Source: Lewinellaceae bacterium (GTDB lineage Bacteria; Bacteroidota; Bacteroidia; Chitinophagales; Saprospiraceae). From it: a stretch of 64,000 bases of DNA. Both the position numbers and the translations under genes were made by a program. Within the stretch, counting starts at the first letter, position 1; each line of letters begins with the position of its first letter. The stretch spans positions 1 through 64,000 of the forward strand of contig JACJYB010000005.1 of the NCBI GenBank assembly GCA_020636355.1, written 5' to 3'. Positions 36,829-45,062 of this stretch are shown in pieces. The notes beneath the pieces are model-generated. The model was not told the DNA's origin and did not search any database. It worked only from the letters and a program-made list of their open reading frames with translations.

Positions 36829-36854
36829 ATGGACAGCAATCCGATTCTGTAGAA

Positions 36855-36885
36855 TTATTTCATTGGATTGGGATTAATGAAATAA
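36855..36885. terminator. AT-rich 10-bp inverted repeat after the DoxX gene
   Basis: TTATTTCATT and its exact complement flank an 11-base loop, 26 bases after the DoxX stop. No T-run follows, so termination would be weak. It may be an RNA 3' end structure or a protein site. Confidence 0.35.
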
Positions 36886-36972
36886 AAATTCCTGGGTTTA
36901 AATCATGGGCTGAATCTGGACTACCTCATTTTATTTCGTTCTTCTTTTCATTACCTTACCATTTTTAACAGC

Positions 36973-36995
36973 ATCACATGTGATCTTCTGATCAC
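36973..36995. promoter_or_regulatory. Overlapping palindromes upstream of Gfo/Idh/MocA gene
   Basis: ATCACATGTGAT (36973-36984) is a perfect palindrome and overlaps GTGATC-TTCT-GATCAC (36980-36995). Together they place three TGAT/ATCA half-sites ending 16 bases before ATG 37012. In RNA, the second forms a 6-bp stem with a tetraloop close to the start codon. It could be an operator or a translational control hairpin. Confidence 0.4.
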
Positions 36996-37011
36996 CTTAA
37001 AAATCAGTACC

Positions 37012-38301
37012 ATGAAACATTCACGCCGTTCCTTTCTGCGGCAGTCTACCCTGGCTGCAGGCTCATTTATCATTGTACCCAGACATGTATTGGGGCGCGG
37101 ATTTATAGCTCCCAGCGATAAGATTGGCCTTGGCTTTATCGGATTGGGTAAACAATCCGGAGGGCTGGCCAACCAGTTTGGCAAAATAGAATCGGTGGAA
37201 ATCCTGGCAGGCAGTGATGTTTGGACGACAAAGCTGGACTGGTTCAAAGGCCATGTAAGCAAAATTTACGCAGAACAGAAGAACAACCCAAACTACATGG
37301 GCCTGAAGCTAACCGGTGACTACCAGGAATTGCTGGATTCGCCGGATATCGATGCGGTAGTTATTGCGACTCCGGATCACTGGCATGCCGTCCAAGCCAT
37401 TCACGCGATGAGAGCAGGCAAGGATGTCTATTGTGAGAAACCCATGACCCATACCGTCCAGGAAGGGATCGACATGGTCCAAACAGCCCAAGATACCGGA
37501 AGAGTGGTACAAGTAGGTTCCATGCAACGTTCCTGGGCCTCCTTCCGCAAAGCAGCAGAATTGGTTCGGAATGGCTATGTAGGGAACTTATCGAAGGTAC
37601 TGGTGAATGTGGGGGATCCGGCCATTCCCTACAACATGCCTGAGGAAGCTCTGCCACCTGAAGTCAATTGGGATCGTTGGTGCGGACCTACTAAAAAATT
37701 GACGTATAACCACAGGTTAGCGCCTTCACGCAATGATGTGGACTTTTGGCCGGATTGGCGTTTATTCAAAGAAACAGGCGGTGGAATCCTGGCTGACTGG
37801 GGTGCTCATATGTTTGACATTGCCCAATGGGGATTGGGAATGGATCGTAGTGGCCCCGTTTCCTTTGTTCCCCCATCGGATCCAAAAGCAGTTCGCGGAT
37901 TGCAAATGAAATATGCCAACGGTATTGAGTTGGTTCATGAAGATTTCGGGCGTGGATGGGCGGTTCGGTTTATTGGTAGCGAGGGCTCTCTCGATGTAAG
38001 CAGGCAGTTTCTGGATTCCAACCCGGGCGACATCGCAAACGCAGAGATCAAATCCTCCGACCAGATGGTTTATCATTCCGATAATCATTATCAGGACTTT
38101 CTGGACGCGATAAAAAACCGTTCCGAACCAATCTGTGATGTAGAAACAGGTCATCGATCGGCATCGGTCTGTAACCTGGCAAATATTGCCTATTGGCTCA
38201 ACAGACCACTCACCTGGGATCCGGTGAAACAGCAATTCCCGGGAGATAACGAAGCCAATAAGCTTTTGAGCTATAAACACCGCAAGCCATACCGGGAGTA
38301 A
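37012..38301 (+). CDS. Gfo/Idh/MocA-family oxidoreductase with Tat signal
   Basis: A 429-residue NAD(P)-binding oxidoreductase. The start MKHSRRSFLRQSTLAAGS is a twin-arginine signal, so the folded protein with its cofactor is exported. The Rossmann domain begins at about residue 43 (IGLGFIGLGKQSGG), and the family motif EKPMTHTVQEG lies near 144. The middle and C-terminal domain (GGGILADWGAHMFDIAQWGLGM) matches the many Bacteroidota paralogues acting on sugars. Some exported relatives act as glycosidases by an NAD-dependent redox mechanism, so glycan cleavage is possible. It is a single gene between the DoxX operon and the FAD enzyme. The substrate is unknown. Confidence 0.9.
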   Translation: MKHSRRSFLRQSTLAAGSFIIVPRHVLGRGFIAPSDKIGLGFIGLGKQSGGLANQFGKIESVEILAGSDVWTTKLDWFKGHVSKIYAEQKNNPNYMGLKLTGDYQELLDSPDIDAVVIATPDHWHAVQAIHAMRAGKDVYCEKPMTHTVQEGIDMVQTAQDTGRVVQVGSMQRSWASFRKAAELVRNGYVGNLSKVLVNVGDPAIPYNMPEEALPPEVNWDRWCGPTKKLTYNHRLAPSRNDVDFWPDWRLFKETGGGILADWGAHMFDIAQWGLGMDRSGPVSFVPPSDPKAVRGLQMKYANGIELVHEDFGRGWAVRFIGSEGSLDVSRQFLDSNPGDIANAEIKSSDQMVYHSDNHYQDFLDAIKNRSEPICDVETGHRSASVCNLANIAYWLNRPLTWDPVKQQFPGDNEANKLLSYKHRKPYRE

Positions 38302-38495
38302 TTCGCGTGCAGGTAGTTATACCTGGCTTATCCAAGGAAAATTGGACCACTGAAAGGCACCTTGACGAACTTGCGAAATCAGATTCATCCTGCTGTCAAT
38401 TGCAAGGGATGAAAGATCATGATTGATCTCATTAGGCTGCTTGTCCGGGTTCGTTTAACTTTATTGGAAATCATAAACGCCGTAAGACAATTATT

Positions 38496-39854
38496 ATGAG
38501 CTTTCGATGGAATTGCTACCTGCTTATCGTGTTATTATTCTGGGGATGCCAGAAGCCAAAATCAATTGAAAACATTGTTGTTATCGGAGGCGGGCTGATG
38601 GGCAGTGCGGCTGCCTGGCAATTAGCTCGTCAGGGTGAGCACGTCTTACTCCTTGAACAGCAGGACTCCGTATATACGTTTGGCTCCAGCTACGGGGACG
38701 CTCGGATTTCCAGAGCACTGGGGCCCAAAAATGATTTGTTCACTTATCTACAGCAGAGAAGTGTTGAAGAGGCTCAACTATTGCTGAACTACCTGGAGGA
38801 GAAAACCGGACAGAAACAGTCCATGGATGAAGTCTATCACACCTCTCCGGTAACTTATATCTATTATGAATCGGAGAAAATGGCTTTTGACCAGCTGGTG
38901 AAAAATCAGACGATCCCTACCGAGTACGCAGTCAATGCATCGGATGCTCAGTCCAAATTCGACATGACCGTGCCTGATTCAGCAATGGTTATCAGAGAAA
39001 AATTGCCCTATTCTGGAACCTTAAATCCCCAGGTGCTTATTCATAAAATGCAACAAGGGATCCGTCTCGCCGGAGGGAGCATCTATTTCCGGCACCGGGT
39101 CAACCAACTGATCCGGACTGCAGATGGTTATGAACTTGAAGTGGAAAATCTTAGCGACGGAAGCAAACAAACCATGCGTGCCAGGAGAGTGGTCTCGGCA
39201 GCCGGACCTTACAATGGACAGCTATTGAAGGACATTGCTCCCTACGTATCCGAATTGATCCGGCCGCAACGCGTTTTTCTGAATTATTTTAAACTTAACG
39301 CCCAGGTCTACCAGTCTCTTTCCGAAGACCAACAAGCAAAATTCCAGGACTATTTCCCGGTGGCTGACATCACCCAGGAGATCATGTATGCCATGGTCGA
39401 AAATTGGGACGACGATGGAAGTCCGGTTCTGAAAATCGGAGGCCATTATCTCCGGCAGGACATCACCAATCTGGACAATACCTGGAAGAAGGAAGTAACT
39501 CCGGCGGAAGAAGCCTGGGGAAGGGATCATCTGGTCCGGTATCTGAACCAGATTCATATCCCTGTAACCGCGGAAGATCTGGTTAAGACCAATGCCCACT
39601 CCTGTGTCTATTCATTAACGCGGACAGAAACACCCTACGTCTGTTCTTTGATGAATGCAGACAAGCGCCAGGACCCGAACCTGGTTCTGGTCGGAGGGAT
39701 GTCCGGCATCGGTGCTAAAGGGACGTTAACCTACGGATTGATTGCTGCAAATATCCTGCTTGGCAAAGAAGATCCAGCTCCGATTTACCATCAGGTAACG
39801 TATGCGCTCGGCTTTCAGCATTTGATTAGCGACCTTAAGGAAAACGAGGATTGA
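38496..39854 (+). CDS. Lipoprotein FAD-dependent amine oxidase, sarcosine-oxidase / N-methyltryptophan-oxidase-like
   Basis: A 452-residue flavoenzyme of the monomeric sarcosine oxidase type. The FAD-binding Rossmann motif VVIGGGLMGSAAAWQL spans residues 28-43, right after a lipoprotein signal with Cys18 (LLFWGCQ). The motif SYGDARISR (65-73) aligns with the family SHGxxR region. Cys370 in HSCVYSLT corresponds to the cysteine that covalently binds FAD in this family, and GGMSGIGAKGTLTYG is the usual C-terminal loop. Oxidation of an N-methylated or secondary amine to an imine plus peroxide is expected. A lipid-anchored, extracytoplasmic form is unusual. It stands alone, with a 194-base upstream gap. 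Confidence 0.85.
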   Translation: MSFRWNCYLLIVLLFWGCQKPKSIENIVVIGGGLMGSAAAWQLARQGEHVLLLEQQDSVYTFGSSYGDARISRALGPKNDLFTYLQQRSVEEAQLLLNYLEEKTGQKQSMDEVYHTSPVTYIYYESEKMAFDQLVKNQTIPTEYAVNASDAQSKFDMTVPDSAMVIREKLPYSGTLNPQVLIHKMQQGIRLAGGSIYFRHRVNQLIRTADGYELEVENLSDGSKQTMRARRVVSAAGPYNGQLLKDIAPYVSELIRPQRVFLNYFKLNAQVYQSLSEDQQAKFQDYFPVADITQEIMYAMVENWDDDGSPVLKIGGHYLRQDITNLDNTWKKEVTPAEEAWGRDHLVRYLNQIHIPVTAEDLVKTNAHSCVYSLTRTETPYVCSLMNADKRQDPNLVLVGGMSGIGAKGTLTYGLIAANILLGKEDPAPIYHQVTYALGFQHLISDLKENED

Positions 39855-40010
39855 GTTAGCGGGCCCAGTGCTCTTCCATTAATGAGCGGTTCGCAAACTT
39901 TGCGCCGGAAGGTTAATCGATTACGTTAGAAATATTTGTCCGGGAAACACTAATTTCAAATCCGGTTCTGCCACCGCCGAAAGCATCAAAGGGTGGAGCC
40001 CGTAAAATTC

Positions 40011-41279
40011 ATGCGCAATAGCCTTGCACTGCACTGGCAAATCATGCTGGGGCTAATTTTAGGGATTGGATTTGGTGTCCTTTCCGTTCAGTTTGGTTGG
40101 GCCGGTTTTGTTAAAGACTGGATAAAACCCTGGGGAACCATTTTCATCAATTGCTTAAAACTCATAGCGGTACCGCTTATCCTGGTCTCCCTGATCAAAG
40201 GCGTTTCCGACCTTAAGGATCTCCGCAAGCTTTCTTCGATGGGTATCCGAACCGTCGGTTGGTACTTATTAACGACTGTGACGGCAATAGGCACCGGGCT
40301 TATCCTGGTTAATTTGTTCAAGCCAGGGCATTTCATCCATGCCGACATGCGGGAAACCTTATTGCAGTCTTATGGCGAAGGGGCGGCTACACGCATTCAA
40401 TCTGCACAATCGACGGTAGCGCAGGGTCCCCTGCAGCCTCTGATCGATATATTCCCAGATAATATGATGGCTGCCTTTACGGATAATACCAAGATGCTTC
40501 AATCCATTTTTGTAGCTATACTACTCGGTATTGGACTTATCCTCATTGACCAGGAAAAAGCCAAACCTGTTAAAACGTTTTTTGACAGCCTGAACGATCT
40601 GATCATGAAAGTGGTGGATCTGATCATGCTGACTGCCCCGCTGGGTGCTTTTGCTTTACTGGCTTCACTGATTGCTGAAGCTCCATCTTTTGACCTGATC
40701 CGGGCATTGCTTTCGTATAGTGGATGTGTTGTCCTGGGCTTAACCATTCTTTTGACCGCATTTTATCCAGTGCTGGTACGGGTGTTCACAAACATTGGTT
40801 ATAAAAAATTCTGGAAAGAAATGCTTCCTGCCCAACTGGTCGCTTTTTCTACCAGCAGCAGTGCGGCAACATTGCCCGTCACCATGGAACGGGTGCAGGA
40901 GCACCTGGGCGTTGACGAAGAAGTAGCCAGTTTCGTCCTGCCAATCGGAGCAACGGTAAATATGGATGGTACGAGTCTTTATCAGGGAATAGCTGCGGTT
41001 TTTATTGCTCAGGCGATGGGGATTCATCTGGGGTTGAGCGATCAATTGGGCATCCTGCTTACAGCAACACTGGCATCTATCGGTGCTGCAGCTGTTCCTG
41101 GAGCAGGTATGATCATGCTTGTCATCGTTTTAGGAGCTGCCGGCATTCCGGAAGCAGGGCTGGCTTTGATCATGGCGGTAGACAGACCATTGGATATGAT
41201 GCGAACCATCGCTAATGTAACAAGTGATGCCTGTGTTTCCATCTTAGTAGCCAGTAAGCTGAAAAAACTGAAAACGTAG
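40011..41279 (+). CDS. Dicarboxylate/amino-acid:cation symporter (DAACS family)
   Basis: A 422-residue sodium- or proton-coupled transporter for glutamate, aspartate or C4-dicarboxylates. It has the family features: hydrophobic helices throughout, the hairpin serine motif FSTSSSAATLPVTM, the cation/substrate motif VNMDGTSLYQGIAAVFIAQ and the later AVPGAGMIMLVIVLG with DRPLDMMRTIANVTSDA. I chose ATG 40011; a GTG at 39993 would add six residues. No sensor or enzyme for its substrate lies next to it. The 156-base upstream gap contains an AACTTTGC sequence near 39895 that resembles the Bacteroidota -7 element. Confidence 0.93.
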   Translation: MRNSLALHWQIMLGLILGIGFGVLSVQFGWAGFVKDWIKPWGTIFINCLKLIAVPLILVSLIKGVSDLKDLRKLSSMGIRTVGWYLLTTVTAIGTGLILVNLFKPGHFIHADMRETLLQSYGEGAATRIQSAQSTVAQGPLQPLIDIFPDNMMAAFTDNTKMLQSIFVAILLGIGLILIDQEKAKPVKTFFDSLNDLIMKVVDLIMLTAPLGAFALLASLIAEAPSFDLIRALLSYSGCVVLGLTILLTAFYPVLVRVFTNIGYKKFWKEMLPAQLVAFSTSSSAATLPVTMERVQEHLGVDEEVASFVLPIGATVNMDGTSLYQGIAAVFIAQAMGIHLGLSDQLGILLTATLASIGAAAVPGAGMIMLVIVLGAAGIPEAGLALIMAVDRPLDMMRTIANVTSDACVSILVASKLKKLKT

Positions 41280-41392
41280 CGTTTCATATTTGCTGCAAAT
41301 CCCAGTTGTAAAAAATGTGCACACAAGAGGCATTACTTCCCCCAATCAATTTTTGATCAATGCCCCGCTAGCAGAGGCATAAATGTTTTTTT

Positions 41393-42730
41393 CTATTGGC
41401 GAGGAATGGTTTGGATTTCCAACTGTCGCCCATCCAGGTATTTAAAGACCCCACCCTGGTAATAGCCATCTTCTTCAAGCATTATGCGCACGATTTTGCC
41501 CCATTCGGGTATCTCAGTTGCCGCATTCAATTCGATGGAAAAAGCGGTATTGTCATGCAAAGGATAATCACCGGTGCCCATAACTTTAACCTGATTGTCC
41601 CACATGCCGATGGCCGGACCGGCAGCATGGCCGTGGACTCCGATCGGATGCGTATAAATGGCGCCCCGGATGCCTTCTTCTTCCGCCTGGGCTAATGCTG
41701 CGCTCAGAATTTCATTCCCGGATTTGCCTGTCGCAAAGTGACTTGTTAGAATTTCCTGCAACCGGTTTGCGTGACGAAATGCCAGTTTCAATGCCTCCGG
41801 CACCTCCGTTTCACCCGGCTTGAGAACATAGAAGTGTTGCTGCTGATCCGAATTCAACCGCAAGTAGGTGATACCAAAATCTACGTGCAACAAATCGCCA
41901 GGCAAAATGACCTGCCGTCCGGGTTGTTTGGTAAAGGTCCGCAGATGATCAAACTGCTTTGCGTCGGCACGTTGTATATCCACCGTAGGGTGAAACCAGG
42001 TGTCCAGTCCCAAATCCGTTACGCGTTGACGAAGTGCCCAGACGACATCATCCGTTGTAGTGATCCCCGGATGAATGACTACTTCCGATAATCCCTCCTG
42101 CAGAATCCGATGACTCAAGTGACAGATCATAGGATAGATATCCAGTTCTTTTTGAGTCCTTGTTTCCAACCAGGCTATGGCCAATTTCTCGGCAGAAAGT
42201 ACTCTGTCGTGAAATTCCAAAGGCAACTTTTCCATCAGGGCATCGTATTCGGTGTGCACGATCCCATCTGCAAGCCCAAAAAATTGAGACTGATTGATCG
42301 CGATATTATCAGGATTCCGTTCGCGGATAATGTTAATCAGGGCATCCCACTGATCGGGATATACATCAATATTCCAGGATCCCTGCAACAAACGGCCGAC
42401 ATCATACCGGGCAATAGCTATTTTTTCCAGCGGTTTATCATTGCCCGGATCGTAAAAGACCATAATCGTACGCCGGCGGGCAGACAGCCAGGTACTTGGC
42501 AGCATCGTTTTCATTACCGGATCTTCATTGTATTCGCGGGAGATGATAATCCACATTTGGATTCTTTCTCTACGCATCAACTCAGGGAGTAAATTATCCA
42601 GTCGATCTTCCAGGATCTCATCAACGATTTGGGCGCGGTCCCTCTCCGCCAATATCACTGGTAATCTATTCTGAGCGCCTGCAGGCATCAGGAAACAAAT
42701 CAAAATGCTCCAAAAGAAAATGTACTTCAT
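41393..42730 (-). CDS. Exported M24-family metallopeptidase (Xaa-Pro aminopeptidase-like)
   Basis: A 445-residue peptidase with a signal peptide (ILICFLMPAGAQ), so it works in the periplasm. The N-terminal creatinase-like domain is followed by the pita-bread domain with all five metal ligands: the two Asp in LLHVDFGITYLRLNSD, the His in THPIGVHGHAAGP, the Glu in AFSIELNA and the Glu in RIMLEEDGYY. It should cleave N-terminal residues before proline or related peptides. ATG 42730 gives the best signal peptide; ATG 42745 adds five residues. It is divergent from the phosphorylase-like gene, with which it has no evident link. Confidence 0.92.
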   Translation of the reverse strand: MKYIFFWSILICFLMPAGAQNRLPVILAERDRAQIVDEILEDRLDNLLPELMRRERIQMWIIISREYNEDPVMKTMLPSTWLSARRRTIMVFYDPGNDKPLEKIAIARYDVGRLLQGSWNIDVYPDQWDALINIIRERNPDNIAINQSQFFGLADGIVHTEYDALMEKLPLEFHDRVLSAEKLAIAWLETRTQKELDIYPMICHLSHRILQEGLSEVVIHPGITTTDDVVWALRQRVTDLGLDTWFHPTVDIQRADAKQFDHLRTFTKQPGRQVILPGDLLHVDFGITYLRLNSDQQQHFYVLKPGETEVPEALKLAFRHANRLQEILTSHFATGKSGNEILSAALAQAEEEGIRGAIYTHPIGVHGHAAGPAIGMWDNQVKVMGTGDYPLHDNTAFSIELNAATEIPEWGKIVRIMLEEDGYYQGGVFKYLDGRQLEIQTIPRQ

Positions 42731-42912
42731 GAGTCGGTTTTTCATGTTAATATTTCGAATGGACTAAAGTACTAAATATGCGAATGAGTGACTGATTCAC
42801 GTTATTTATGACGGGGAGCATCCGGATAAATGATCCCTGTGTCTATCAAGAAGTCCTGACGAATACTTCAAGATTTGTATTTTCGCGACTTTATTCACAG
42901 AATTTAGACGTC

Positions 42913-44565
42913 ATGACGTTGTTTCAGTCCTTTGAACATCCCTACCCGATCAGCCCGAAATACAAAAAGCGGATCGCCTACTTCTGCATGGAATTTGGCA
43001 TTGATCAAGCCCTCAAAATTTATTCCGGTGGTCTCGGATATCTGGCCGGATCGCACATGCGGTCAGCCTATCAGCTGCAGCAACCGGTCATCGGCATTGG
43101 CATTCTGTGGAAATACGGTTACTATGATCAGGTACGCAAGCAGGATCAAAGCATGGATGTCCTCTTTATGGAGCGACATTACAATTTCCTGGAGGACACC
43201 GGCATTACGCTTCAAATAGAGGTGCACAACAATACCGTGAATGTAAAAGTCTATTATCTGCCTCCAAGCCGGTTTAATACGGCACCGATTTTCCTGCTTT
43301 CCACGGATACTCCGGAAAATGATTACCTATCCCAAAAGATCAGTCACCACCTGTATGACTCCAATACTTCTGCTAAAATGGCACAACACATACTATTGGG
43401 TGCTGGCGGAATGGCATTGTTGGAAGCGTTGGATTACAAAGCGGACATTCATCATTTTAATGAAGCACACCCCCTTCCAGGCGCATTCAAATTGTTCGAG
43501 AAATATCAGGACCTGGAAGAAGTGAAAAAGCGATTGGTCTTTACCACACACACTCCGGTTCCTGCCGGAAATGAGATCCTGAACATGGATCATCTTTATC
43601 AGATGAGCTATTTTGGCCGATTGGAATTAAATACCGTGCGTGAAATTACCGGCACCTACGGATCAGAATTGAACCTAACCCTGGCGATGTTGCGCCTCTC
43701 CCGCCGCGCCAATGCTGTATCTCAAATGCACGGGGACGTGGCTCGTGATATGTGGGGCGGATTCTCCGATATCTGTCCGATCGGGGCGATCACCAATGCC
43801 CAAAATGCACGATTCTGGGCCGACCAGGAGATGAATGAGGCACTCCGATTGGGGGATGTGGATGCAATAAGAACCCGCAAGAAGGATTTCAAGCAGGTGT
43901 TATTCAATGAGGTCGCAGACCAGACTGGAAAGATCCTGGACCCGGATGCGCTGACGATAGTATGGGCGCGCCGATATGCCCCTTATAAAAGGGCTCAATT
44001 GTTCACCATGGACCTTGAGCGCTTTCATCGGCTGCTTACAGACCAGGATAGGCCTGTTCAGTTTATCTGGGCCGGCAAACCATATCCGTTCGATCATCAT
44101 GCTATTGAGGTTTTCAACTCGCTGGTGCGGTTCACCAACAACTACTCCAATTGTGCCGTATTGGTGGGCTATGAGATTGGCCTGAGCAAAATGCTCAAGC
44201 AAGGTTCTGATGTCTGGTTAAATAATCCACGGATTGGCAAAGAAGCTTCAGGAACCTCCGGAATGACGGCTGCTATGAATGGGTCCCTCAACTTTTCGAT
44301 TCCGGACGGGTGGGTGCCTGAATTCGGCAAACATCTGCATAATGCTTTTGTTGCCGAGCCTGCTGACCCAAATTTAAGTGAATGGCATCAGGATGAACAC
44401 GACCTGCATAAGATGATGGACATACTGGAATACGATGTTATCCGCATGTATTATGAAAATCCGGACGATTGGATGCAAATGGTCGTTAACAGCATGAGTG
44501 AAATTCAGCCCTTCTTCGATTCCAACCGAATGGCTGATGAATATTATGAAAAATTATATCGGTAA
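42913..44565 (+). CDS. Alpha-glucan phosphorylase-like protein (GT35/TIGR02094-like) lacking the PLP lysine
   Basis: A 550-residue protein of the short bacterial alpha-glucan phosphorylase type. Family features include IAYFCMEFGIDQALKIYSGGLGYLAG, LVFTTHTPVPAGNE, IVWARRYAPYKRAQLF and the signature region KEASGTSGM near 443-451. The signature normally reads EASGxxxMK with the Lys holding PLP; here Met451 is followed by Thr452 (codon ACG at 44266-44268). NEGH of relatives is replaced by NEAHP. The enzyme may therefore be a non-PLP glycosyltransferase or inactive. ATG 42913 is chosen; the 35 residues upstream are not family-like. DUF4177 follows by 58 bases. Confidence 0.85.
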   Translation: MTLFQSFEHPYPISPKYKKRIAYFCMEFGIDQALKIYSGGLGYLAGSHMRSAYQLQQPVIGIGILWKYGYYDQVRKQDQSMDVLFMERHYNFLEDTGITLQIEVHNNTVNVKVYYLPPSRFNTAPIFLLSTDTPENDYLSQKISHHLYDSNTSAKMAQHILLGAGGMALLEALDYKADIHHFNEAHPLPGAFKLFEKYQDLEEVKKRLVFTTHTPVPAGNEILNMDHLYQMSYFGRLELNTVREITGTYGSELNLTLAMLRLSRRANAVSQMHGDVARDMWGGFSDICPIGAITNAQNARFWADQEMNEALRLGDVDAIRTRKKDFKQVLFNEVADQTGKILDPDALTIVWARRYAPYKRAQLFTMDLERFHRLLTDQDRPVQFIWAGKPYPFDHHAIEVFNSLVRFTNNYSNCAVLVGYEIGLSKMLKQGSDVWLNNPRIGKEASGTSGMTAAMNGSLNFSIPDGWVPEFGKHLHNAFVAEPADPNLSEWHQDEHDLHKMMDILEYDVIRMYYENPDDWMQMVVNSMSEIQPFFDSNRMADEYYEKLYR

Positions 44566-44623
44566 TTGATAGGCGGTATTTCCTATCCGCACATGATTCG
44601 ACCTTCATTAATTCTAGTTCGCC

Positions 44624-44857
44624 ATGTTTGAGTATAAGTTCATCCAAATCAAATCCAAGGGCTTCTTCACCTTCGGATTAAACCAGGATTATCAGCAAAT
44701 CATCCGTGACCATTCTAAACAGGGATGGCGATTCTGCCAGCTTGTACCCATTGAATGGGACGGTCAAGGAAAATGGCGTGAAGTGGAGCTCGTCCTTGAA
44801 CGTCCTGCTAACTGGGAGGAAGAAGCGGCTTACGTCTTCAACCGCGAACACGATTAA
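44624..44857 (+). CDS. DUF4177 family protein
   Basis: A 77-residue soluble protein matching DUF4177, a small domain of unknown function. The marks are MFEYKFIQIK at the start, the central DYQQIIRDHSKQGWRFCQLVP and the closing strand WREVELVLERP. It lies 58 bases after the phosphorylase-like gene and may be in the same transcript. It is followed by a 205-base gap containing the leader of the susC-like gene. No catalytic residues are apparent. Confidence 0.82.
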   Translation: MFEYKFIQIKSKGFFTFGLNQDYQQIIRDHSKQGWRFCQLVPIEWDGQGKWREVELVLERPANWEEEAAYVFNREHD

Positions 44858-44981
44858 ATGCCCATTTGAGAAAAATATTTCTCATCACTACACGATTTGG
44901 CAGCCAGTTTAAGCTAGATCTTCTGGTGTAGTCCTATTATTTACCAACATCACCTAATGTGCCTCTCGTACATTTAACGCC

Positions 44982-45008
44982 AAAAAGTTAATAAAATGTT
45001 AACTTTTT
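44982..45008. promoter_or_regulatory. 10-bp inverted repeat and promoter-like element ahead of susC-like gene
   Basis: AAAAAGTTAA and TTAACTTTTT form exact arms around a 7-base loop, 54 bases before ATG 45063. A TTAATTTG sequence directly follows at 45010-45017 and matches the Bacteroidota -7 element TAnnTTTG at seven of eight positions. The repeat could be an operator overlapping the promoter or a weak terminator of the DUF4177 transcript. Confidence 0.4.
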
Positions 45009-45062
45009 ATTAATTTGGTAACACCCTGACTACACATTGCAATCACGTTTAAATCAATCGTC

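Noticed and set aside
37762..38280. A 172-codon minus-strand frame inside the Gfo/Idh/MocA gene
   Set aside because: It is fully covered by a conserved oxidoreductase on the other strand and has no start context or motif.
42781..42800. GTGACTGATTCAC as an FNR-type site between the M24 peptidase and phosphorylase-like genes
   Set aside because: The half-sites are separated by five bases and the arms are not symmetrical, so it does not match the TGAT-N4-ATCA form seen at 51695 and 54381.
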